Assembly: GCA_910585215.1 (NCBI GenBank)
Contig: CAJUDQ010000070.1
Span: forward strand, 1-5,279
DNA from: an uncultured Lachnospiraceae bacterium
GTDB taxonomy: Bacteria > Bacillota > Clostridia > Lachnospirales > Lachnospiraceae
DNA: 5,279 nt
Direction: 5' to 3'
Under the pieces are notes generated by a model, which saw only the letters and a list, made by a program, of their open reading frames with translations, ran no database searches and was not told the origin of the DNA. The first letter of the stretch is position 1, and each line of letters begins with the position of its first letter. The position numbers and the translations under genes are program-made. Below, piece after piece: positions 1 through 5,279 of this stretch.

Positions 1-1506
1 TGCATTCCCCCACCTGTCACAAAACACACTTTTATTTTTTGACAATATTCTGTCGATATTTTCCGCTGTTTTGATACATTCCTTATAATTTCCCTGTGCA
101 AAAAGCACATCCGTCATAACAATAAAATATTCTGTCTGGCACTTATTTTTTATCATCATCTGTTTATTTTTTTCATCGTAAATAATATTGTATGCCTGTT
201 CATGCACTCCGGTATACAAATATGCTTTTGCCACGGATAACACCAACTCCGGATTACTGGAAAAACTGTCCGTATTTGCATAACACTTCTGCAGTAAAAG
301 CTGATATGCCTTGCGCAAAAGCGGATAGCTGTCCTGATGCGCCTTGCGTCCTCCACATAAAATAATCGCTTGATATGCCGAAATCTTTTTACCCGACTGA
401 AACTTCCAAAAATCCGGCGTGTAATATTGATTTGAAAAATCATAAAGAAATGGCATCTGGCTGTAATCCAATATATTTTCAAGAATGGAAATTACTTTTT
501 GAAAATTTCCCTGCTGCATTTCATAGAACGCAAGCGCTGTCTTTATCATTACTCTGCAGGGATTTGTTTCTTTATCCAAAGCAGCAATATACTCTTCTGT
601 GATTGTATTTGATGTCTTGATTGATATTTTTCTTGATATTTCTGATGATATTTCACTTGATACCCCTGCGGACATTCCATTTGATATTTTCTGCATCACT
701 TCCTGTCTCACCTGAAAATACATTTGGTAAGAAGCTGCATATAAATTCTGCGGCTCCTTTTGTAAAATATCTTCCGCTATAATGTGACTTTTATCTAACT
801 CTCCAAACCAGCCAAACAGCCACATAAACTGCTGCTTTTCATAAACAGAAGTATAACCGTATCTGGAAAGAGCAAAAAGATTTCTATAATAGGTTTCTAT
901 ACTTTGCCTGTATTCCGCTATTCTGCCAAACCTTCCACTCCTTTCCCTGTTTGGCTGTTCTCTATTTTTGCATGAATTTCCTGTAATATTCAGATATTCA
1001 TAAATATAATCATCTGCTTTGCTATTATCTGCCAAACTCGTAATGGCTTCCATTCTGTCAATATCAAACAACAGATTATCATACAAAAGAGCTTCCGACA
1101 CATATATATTTTCTTCCTGAAGAAAAGAAATAATATGAATAAATTCTTCTTGTTCTTTTCTGCTCCCATATTGTTGAACATTCTCTTTTTGTTCCTCTGA
1201 TATCAGGGAATATTCCTCATAACTTGTTGGATTATGTGCTGACCTGTTTATTTTTTCTTTTGATATCAGAGCATAATAATCTTCTTTCATATGAAATGTC
1301 TGATTTATCAATTGATATACCATAGAAGATAAAAACGGATGATTATTTAAATATAGAAGAAACTGATTTCTCCATTCAAAAAAAAGCGAACTGTTCAGAA
1401 GAACTTCGCTTAATAACTCTCTCCATATTTCCAAATTTTTTCTCTGAACAAAATTATCATAAATCTGTTCCGCTTTGAAAATCCATCGTTGTATTTTTTT
1501 ATTCAT
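1..1506 (-). CDS. TPR-like helical protein of unknown function, 3'-truncated by the window edge
   Basis: The frame is open from the ATG at 1504-1506 to the left edge: 502 codons with no stop, so the C-terminus is missing. The first in-frame stop upstream is at 1600-1602. AAAGGA at 1516-1521, 9 nt before the ATG, supports this start, as does the promoter at 1575-1603. The product is rich in helix-forming residues, with no signal peptide or membrane segment, so it is probably cytoplasmic. TPR-like helix pairs can be seen at about residues 228-262 (ending KEPQNLYA), 320-346 (QQGNFQKVISIL), 416-445 (AYLYTGVHEQAYNII) and 457-487 (AQGNYKECIKTAE). A four-residue repeat fills 274-305. From memory, residues 15-80 (WRELL, HPFL, QLINQTF, KEDYYAL) recall the helical region that follows the J domain in some Lachnospiraceae J-domain proteins, but no J domain or HPD motif is present here. 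A role as a protein-interaction scaffold is inferred only from the TPR-like fold; no specific function is assigned. Confidence 0.85.
   Translation of the reverse strand, partial: MNKKIQRWIFKAEQIYDNFVQRKNLEIWRELLSEVLLNSSLFFEWRNQFLLYLNNHPFLSSMVYQLINQTFHMKEDYYALISKEKINRSAHNPTSYEEYSLISEEQKENVQQYGSRKEQEEFIHIISFLQEENIYVSEALLYDNLLFDIDRMEAITSLADNSKADDYIYEYLNITGNSCKNREQPNRERSGRFGRIAEYRQSIETYYRNLFALSRYGYTSVYEKQQFMWLFGWFGELDKSHIIAEDILQKEPQNLYAASYQMYFQVRQEVMQKISNGMSAGVSSEISSEISRKISIKTSNTITEEYIAALDKETNPCRVMIKTALAFYEMQQGNFQKVISILENILDYSQMPFLYDFSNQYYTPDFWKFQSGKKISAYQAIILCGGRKAHQDSYPLLRKAYQLLLQKCYANTDSFSSNPELVLSVAKAYLYTGVHEQAYNIIYDEKNKQMMIKNKCQTEYFIVMTDVLFAQGNYKECIKTAENIDRILSKNKSVFCDRWGNA
592..687 (-). repeat. 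12-bp-period degenerate tandem repeat encoding eight (I/M/V/T)-(S/T)-x-x units
   Basis: Within the TPR-like gene, residues 274-305 read as eight consecutive tetrapeptides: ISNG, MSAG, VSSE, ISSE, ISRK, ISIK, TSNT, ITEE. The first position is hydrophobic or Thr, and the second is Ser in seven units and Thr in the last. Six of the eight second-position codons are TCA (tga on the plus strand at 610, 622, 634, 646, 658 and 682), so the 12-bp period is visible in the DNA as recurring TTGATATTT-like text. The repeat separates the N-terminal helical part from the more regular TPR-like segments. It may be a flexible or amphipathic linker that grew by slippage. The units have diverged, so it is not a perfect recent expansion. 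Confidence 0.75.
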
Positions 1507-1574
1507 ATTATCAAGTCCTTTCAAAATGATAAAATAAGAGAGTTTACTTTTGCATATTATTCTTATTCTAATAT

Positions 1575-1603
1575 ATTTTAGACTTTTTAATTTATTGTGT
1601 CAA
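1575..1603 (-). promoter_or_regulatory. Sigma-A type promoter for the TPR-like gene
   Basis: On the minus strand a perfect -35 TTGACA (1598-1603) is followed by a 17-bp spacer and a -10 TAAAAT (1575-1580, five of six matches to TATAAT). An A-rich stretch lies just upstream of the -35. The predicted start of transcription is near 1568, giving a leader of about 60 nt before the ATG at 1506. The match and spacing are close to ideal for the housekeeping sigma factor, so this gene is probably a separate, constitutively initiated unit. No operator-like palindrome overlaps the promoter. Confidence 0.75.
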
Positions 1604-1723
1604 TATTTGTTCTCTTTTCTTCTTGTTTCTTTCCCTTACCAGCAGGAATATTAATTGCTTTGTTTCAGATAGGAAAATAGAAAGACCAGCATCAGAATCT
1701 AACAAAACATAAAAATGCCGCTG

Positions 1724-1752
1724 GAAAAACAATCTATAAAATATTACAGATT
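1724..1752 (-). terminator. Possible weak intrinsic terminator of the upstream three-gene unit
   Basis: Read on the minus strand, a 22-nt segment (1731-1752) can fold as a 9-bp stem, one pair being a G-U wobble, closing a four-base loop. It is followed at once by GTTTTT. It lies about 75 nt past the stop codon of the 157-residue gene and upstream of the next promoter, where a terminator would be expected. The stem contains a single G-C pair, so it may be too weak to work alone. Confidence 0.35.
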
Positions 1753-1826
1753 TTACTCTTTCTAACTGTTCTATTTTATAAATTTGAGATTCCATACGAC
1801 ACTTTATTCCATATACGTTTGCTTTT

Positions 1827-2300
1827 TTAGCACCACACTACAATTCTGTCCGGTGTTGTCTGTGGTGGAATACTTCTGGTTGTCACAGTATAAAAAACAA
1901 GCAATACCTGATTGCCAATATTACATGTTACATTCTGTCCATTCATCGTTCTTATTACTGTATTTCTTCCAATATTTAATGCCAGTGACCTGTCGCCCGC
2001 TACAAGCTCACTGTCAAAATAATTCAGCATAACCTGTTCATTTCTTCCAAGCAAAGCGATTATCTGCGCCCGATACTGCGGAGGAAAAATCAGAGGCACA
2101 GGCAGAGTGCTGTCGTAAAATGCTGCAACCCTCATTCCCTGTCTGAGCTGCCTGTTTTCAATAATCTGGGTATCTGAATCCACCATAAAATTCACAATCC
2201 CGTTGTCTGTCCGAAGTGCTATCATCTGACTGCAGCAGTCACTTCCTCTTGTAATATTTAAAATAGTACCTGTAATTGGTACATAGTTTACGTAATTCAT
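1827..2300 (-). CDS. Conserved-looking hypothetical protein with two similar beta-rich halves
   Basis: This complete 157-residue frame starts at ATG 2298-2300, with AAGGGA (2307-2312) 6 nt upstream, and ends at TAA 1827-1829. It has no signal peptide, membrane helix or catalytic motif I can recognise. Alternating hydrophobic residues suggest a beta-rich soluble fold. The two halves look related: residues 36-83 contain FYD..., then FPPQ and a hydrophobic strand (AQIIAL); residues 106-156 contain FYT..., then IPPQ and a similar strand (DRIVVW). Cysteines are at 22, 23, 126 and 157, the last being the C-terminal residue. I recall similar small uncharacterised proteins in clostridia with a VPLIYPPQY-like core and a TRSIP-QTTP-like end, but I cannot name a family. 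The gene begins 30 bp after the thioredoxin-domain gene and is probably translated from the same message. Confidence 0.85.
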   Translation of the reverse strand: MNYVNYVPITGTILNITRGSDCCSQMIALRTDNGIVNFMVDSDTQIIENRQLRQGMRVAAFYDSTLPVPLIFPPQYRAQIIALLGRNEQVMLNYFDSELVAGDRSLALNIGRNTVIRTMNGQNVTCNIGNQVLLVFYTVTTRSIPPQTTPDRIVVWC

Positions 2301-2330
2301 AAAAAATCCCTTTTTCTTTAGCTTATGTTT

Positions 2331-4337
2331 TTACAATGAAATTGGTTCCTGATTTGACGGCGGAAGACAGGTAAAATTTCTGCATACATAATAGGTCGTT
2401 CTATGATTTAACAGTCGATATTCTCCCTCTTCTTTCAGAAGAATTTTGATATCTGCATAAAATGGCAGACGTGAAAGCACTTTTTCTTTGTTGTCATTTT
2501 CTTCCATCACCACTGTGATTTTTTCCGGAGGATTCTGATAAACAAGTAATGCTGTAAGAAATACCGAATATCCTGCCGGATAATGCTCTGCTTCACCTGA
2601 CAGAAAGGCAAACTGCTTTTCTGCCGCCTTTTTATAAATCTCTTTTTCCGTAAGCTGTGAAAGCCTTGCAAGACAATACGCCATTATCGAATTGCCGCAT
2701 GGAATTGCGCCATCATAGGTTTCTTTCTGTCTGATAATCAAACTGTCATTTTCCATACCATAAAGAAAATATCCCCCATTTTCATCCTCAAACTGCCTTT
2801 GTGCTTCTCTGCAAAACATCTCTGCCCGTTTTAAATACTCTGTTTTTGAAGTGACATCATATAAGAAAATCAATGCCATTGTATAATATGCATATTCATC
2901 CAGAAATCCTTTGACAGAACATCCTCCATTTCGACAGCTTACATAAATCACATCTTCTTTTATCAAATTTTGTTCAACAAAAGCACCTGCCTGCTCTGCT
3001 GCCAAAAGATAGTTCTCTTTTCCTGTCACTCTGTATAAAACAGCCATCGCGCAAATCATAAGCGCGTTCCATGAAGTGAGAATCTTATCATCCAGATGCA
3101 GCTTTGCTCTGTTTTTTCGGTAACAATATAATATCTGTCTTTCTTTCTCAAAATTATCAGAAATTTTATTTCCATTTAAAAGATTTGGAATATTTTTCCC
3201 TTCAAAATTTCCCCGTCTTGTAATTCCAAAATGTTCACAAACGTCTCTGCCCTTTTTTTCTCCTAAAACTTTACAGATTTCCTCATAACTCCACACATAA
3301 AACCTGCCCTCCTGCCCTTCACTGTCAGCATCCTGTGCAGAATAAAATTCTCCCTGTCCACCTGTCATTTCACGAAAAATATAGTCAGCGGTTTGCTCTG
3401 CTGTGTCCAGAAATATTTTTTCATTATATACCTTATATGCCAAAGAATATCCAAGAATAAAAAGTGCATTATCATACAGCATTTTTTCAAAATGTGGTAC
3501 AAGAAAATAGTTATCCGTAGAATATCTTGAAAATCCATATCCTATATGGTCAAAGATTCCTCCCCGCCTCATTTTTTCCAATGTTATTTTCACTATATCA
3601 GACAGCGTATCTTCTTTCATTCCGTCACACTGCATATCTCTATTTACATATGAATATAACATAAGAAACATCAGATTATGCGGCATTGGAAACTTTGGTG
3701 CTTTTCCAAATCCTCCATATTGCCTGTCAAAATTTTTCAAAAAAATATCAGCTGCTATTTTGGGAAGTTGTGCCTGCATCCTTTCATTTATTATATTTTC
3801 ACTTATTCTCTTTTTACTTAATCCGCCAAGACTACTATCCTTTGTATTTATCTGGGCCACAATATCTTCTGCAGACTTCAAAAGCGCAGTTTTATCCTCT
3901 TCCCATTTTTTAGCAACAGCCAATAGCAGTTCTCGAAACCCTATTACCCCATAGTGCGGTTCAGGAGGAAAATACGTACCTGCAAAAAACGGTTTCTGCT
4001 CACAGGTCATAAAAATACTCATCGGCCACCCGCCATTTCCAGTAAGCGCCTGACAGACTGACATATATACACTGTCAATATCCGGCCGTTCCTCTCTGTC
4101 TACTTTTACAGAAATATAGTATTGATTCAAAATATCAGCAATTTCTTTATTTTCAAAGCTTTCATGTGCCATCACATGACACCAGTGACAGGTACTGTAT
4201 CCAATACTTAAAAATATCGGCTTGTCCTCCCGTCTTGCTTTCTCAAATGCCCTTTCTCCCCACGGATACCAGTTTACAGGATTTTCAGCATGTTGCAGCA
4301 GATATGGACTGCTTTGATTTTTCAGATAATTGCTCAT
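2331..4337 (-). CDS. Thioredoxin-domain protein of the DUF255/YyaL/SPATA20 family
   Basis: The 668-residue product is close in length to Bacillus subtilis YyaL (about 690). The N-terminal thioredoxin-like domain (Thioredox_DsbH/DUF255, about residues 1-165) shows SPYLLQHAENPVNWYPW, a CHWC redox motif at 50-53 followed by HVMAHESF, then VDREERPDID (79-88), GGWPMSIF and AGTYFPPE. The rest matches the alpha/alpha-barrel part of the family: YGGFGKAPKFP (207-217), GGIFDHIGYGFSRY (259-272), VPHFEKMLYDNA (280-291), DADSEGQEGRFYVW (336-349) and a terminal YVCRNFTCLPP with Cys652 and Cys657. There is no signal peptide, so it is probably cytosolic. The family's biochemical role is not settled; thiol redox activity is inferred from the CxxC, and the barrel resembles sugar epimerases and glycosidases by fold only. 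I chose ATG 4335-4337 over an in-frame ATG at 4359-4361, which would add eight residues, because of GAGAGGA at 4346-4352. The gene follows the Rieske oxidoreductase by 91 bp. Confidence 0.95.
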   Translation of the reverse strand: MSNYLKNQSSPYLLQHAENPVNWYPWGERAFEKARREDKPIFLSIGYSTCHWCHVMAHESFENKEIADILNQYYISVKVDREERPDIDSVYMSVCQALTGNGGWPMSIFMTCEQKPFFAGTYFPPEPHYGVIGFRELLLAVAKKWEEDKTALLKSAEDIVAQINTKDSSLGGLSKKRISENIINERMQAQLPKIAADIFLKNFDRQYGGFGKAPKFPMPHNLMFLMLYSYVNRDMQCDGMKEDTLSDIVKITLEKMRRGGIFDHIGYGFSRYSTDNYFLVPHFEKMLYDNALFILGYSLAYKVYNEKIFLDTAEQTADYIFREMTGGQGEFYSAQDADSEGQEGRFYVWSYEEICKVLGEKKGRDVCEHFGITRRGNFEGKNIPNLLNGNKISDNFEKERQILYCYRKNRAKLHLDDKILTSWNALMICAMAVLYRVTGKENYLLAAEQAGAFVEQNLIKEDVIYVSCRNGGCSVKGFLDEYAYYTMALIFLYDVTSKTEYLKRAEMFCREAQRQFEDENGGYFLYGMENDSLIIRQKETYDGAIPCGNSIMAYCLARLSQLTEKEIYKKAAEKQFAFLSGEAEHYPAGYSVFLTALLVYQNPPEKITVVMEENDNKEKVLSRLPFYADIKILLKEEGEYRLLNHRTTYYVCRNFTCLPPSNQEPISL

Positions 4338-4345
4338 AAACCATT

Positions 4346-4352
4346 TCCTCTC
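4346..4352 (-). promoter_or_regulatory. Ribosome binding site that decides the DUF255 gene start
   Basis: GAGAGGA on the minus strand lies 8 nt before the ATG at 4335-4337. The alternative in-frame ATG at 4359-4361 is preceded by an A/T run without a purine-rich Shine-Dalgarno match, and family members usually begin just before the N-x-L-x-x-x-x-S-P-Y-L-L motif, so the downstream start is preferred. Confidence 0.75.
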
Positions 4353-4428
4353 TTTTTTCATTTTTAAATTCTTTGTTCTTAAATTTTTTCTGTTCTGATT
4401 ATTTGTTTAGGAAATTTTGTTCTCCTAT

Positions 4429-5279
4429 TTACTGTTTCAAATTACCATTGGCTGGATTGTCAAGCAGCCTTCCCTGGCTGTCAAATCTGGAACCATGACA
4501 GGGACAGTCCCACGAATGTTCCACAGGATTCCACTTTAAAGCACATCCAAGATGCGGACATCTCTTTTTTGATATAGTAAGAAGATTGATAACGGATTCA
4601 AAACCATTTACCAATAACTGCGGTTTTATCATATTTCTGGACGGATTAAAAACTTCTGCATATATATTTTCCCTTTCTGTAATCATATCTGCCAAAAGCA
4701 TTGCAGCTGTCATGGAAGAAGAAATCCCCCACTTATTAAAACCTGTCGCCACATAGCATTTTGACATCCGTTTTGAATATTCTCCAATATAGGGAATATG
4801 GTCAAGACTCATGCAGTCCTGTGCTGCCCAGAAGCAGATTTCCTTTGCAGAAGGGTAATACTCCTTTGCCGCTTCTCTCAGTTCCTTCCAGTTTCCTCCT
4901 TTTTTACCAGTTCGACAGCCTCCTCCCCCAAGCAAAAGACAATCCTTATAGCTTCGAAACGACAGTCCCTTTTTTGCCTCATCTACATACATTCCATCTA
5001 TTCTGGCAGCATTTTCCAGCATAATCACATAAGAGCGATGTTGATACATTTTAAAAAAATACATTCCATGCTTATTATCCATCGGAAAATGTGTCGCAAA
5101 CACAATTCTCTGAAACTGAACACTTCCCTTTTCTGTAAGAGCTGTATTTTCTGACAACTCTTTCACAAAGGTATTTTCATAAATTTTTAAATTTTTCACA
5201 ATATGGGAAATAAATTTGAGAGGGTGAAACTGTGCCTGATTTTTAAAGCCAATTGTACCTGCAATAGAAAAAGATCGGA
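4429..5279 (-). CDS. FAD-dependent oxidoreductase with C-terminal Rieske [2Fe-2S] motif, 5'-truncated by the window edge
   Basis: The frame is open to the right edge and ends at TAA 4429-4431, so only the C-terminal 282 residues are seen; relatives such as B. subtilis YhfW are about 500 residues long. The GTG at 5197-5199 is an internal Val codon: 26 more in-frame residues upstream include the family motif KNQAQFHPLKF, so it is not the start. The visible part holds the end of the DadA/DAO-type flavin domain: IVFATHFP, a glycine-rich LLLGGGGCRTGK (about 114-125), WAAQDCMSLDHIPYIG (150-165) and the FAD-contacting segment ATGFNKWGISSSMTAAMLLAD (177-197). At the C-terminus CPHLGC (240-245) and CPCHGS (258-263) supply the two Cys-His pairs of a Rieske cluster. 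The family probably oxidises an amine-like or related substrate and passes electrons to the Fe-S centre; the substrate is unknown. The protein is likely cytosolic. It is the first visible gene of the presumed operon with the thioredoxin-domain gene. Confidence 0.93.
   Translation of the reverse strand, partial: RSFSIAGTIGFKNQAQFHPLKFISHIVKNLKIYENTFVKELSENTALTEKGSVQFQRIVFATHFPMDNKHGMYFFKMYQHRSYVIMLENAARIDGMYVDEAKKGLSFRSYKDCLLLGGGGCRTGKKGGNWKELREAAKEYYPSAKEICFWAAQDCMSLDHIPYIGEYSKRMSKCYVATGFNKWGISSSMTAAMLLADMITERENIYAEVFNPSRNMIKPQLLVNGFESVINLLTISKKRCPHLGCALKWNPVEHSWDCPCHGSRFDSQGRLLDNPANGNLKQ

Larger units (their letters stand above)
1507..1826. other. 320-bp intergenic interval with possible terminator and promoter
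   Basis: This stretch lies between the stop of the 157-residue hypothetical gene and the start of the TPR-like gene. It is very AT-rich. It holds a hairpin plus T-run at 1724-1752, a near-consensus promoter at 1575-1603 and a ribosome binding site at 1516-1521, all reading on the minus strand. A second, imperfect inverted repeat has arms at 1686-1692 and 1715-1724 (CCAGCAT against ATG-ccg-CTGG); its loop is long and it has no T-run, so I attach no role to it. A 67-codon minus-strand frame (1592-1795) also lies here but overlaps both control signals and is not accepted as a gene. Confidence 0.7.

Noticed and set aside
156..482. A 108-codon minus-strand frame.
   Set aside because: It lies inside the 502-codon TPR-like frame in another frame, and its composition (many Arg, Phe, Cys, His) looks like a shadow.
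990..1181. A 63-codon minus-strand frame with hydrophobic stretches that could be mistaken for a membrane peptide.
   Set aside because: It is an out-of-frame reading of the TPR-like gene; the hydrophobic look comes from AT-rich codons.
1592..1795. A 67-codon minus-strand frame beginning ATG at 1793-1795 and ending TAA at 1592-1594.
   Set aside because: It has no good Shine-Dalgarno (only GGA about 12 nt upstream), overlaps both the possible terminator and the spacer of the promoter at 1575-1603, and matches nothing I recognise. A real small protein cannot be wholly excluded; ribosome profiling or conservation in relatives would settle it.
1784..2032. An 82-codon plus-strand frame crossing the end of the 157-residue gene.
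   Set aside because: It is antisense to a better-supported gene, lacks a Shine-Dalgarno and has Tyr/Phe/Cys-rich shadow composition.
3686..3954. Two plus-strand frames opposite the DUF255 gene.
   Set aside because: They are antisense to a well-supported coding region and consist of low-complexity Phe/Leu/Ser text.
4411..4428. AGGA...TCCT inverted repeat just after the Rieske gene, considered as a terminator.
   Set aside because: The stem is only four base pairs with a long loop and no T-run, so it gives no support for a transcription stop between the first two genes.
4761..5154. Two overlapping plus-strand frames opposite the Rieske flavoprotein.
   Set aside because: They are antisense shadows of a gene with clear family motifs, and have no ribosome binding site.

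Overview
The window is AT-rich DNA with every convincing gene on the minus strand, so transcription runs from right to left. The protein types suggest a low-GC Gram-positive anaerobe of the class Clostridia, perhaps Lachnospiraceae: a clostridial-type FAD oxidoreductase with a compact C-terminal Rieske centre, a YyaL/DUF255 thioredoxin-fold protein, strong AGGAGG-like ribosome binding sites and a sigma-A type promoter. This assignment is an inference from gene content and base composition. No marker gene is present.

Right part (5279 down to 1827): three genes read in the same direction. First is the C-terminal 282 residues of an FAD-dependent oxidoreductase ending in a [2Fe-2S] Rieske motif; its N-terminus lies outside the window. 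Then, 91 bp on, comes a complete 668-residue thioredoxin-domain (DUF255/YyaL/SPATA20-like) protein. A further 30 bp on is a 157-residue hypothetical protein with an apparent internal duplication. No strong promoter or terminator is visible in the two short gaps, so the three are probably co-transcribed. Two of the three products carry redox motifs (Rieske centre, CHWC), which fits a redox or thiol-related unit, but no substrate can be named.

Middle (1826 to 1507): a 320-bp non-coding interval. It holds an AT-rich hairpin followed by a T-run (possible terminator of the upstream unit) and a near-consensus sigma-A promoter (TTGACA, 17 bp, TAAAAT) reading into the next gene.

Left part (1506 to the left edge): a long open frame of at least 502 codons with no stop inside the window. 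It encodes a helical TPR-like soluble protein and has its own promoter and a good ribosome binding site. In its centre is an eight-unit tetrapeptide repeat of the form (I/M/V/T)-(S/T)-x-x, encoded by a 12-bp period. This is the least ordinary sequence feature in the window. I see no mobile element, RNA gene, CRISPR array or defence system.
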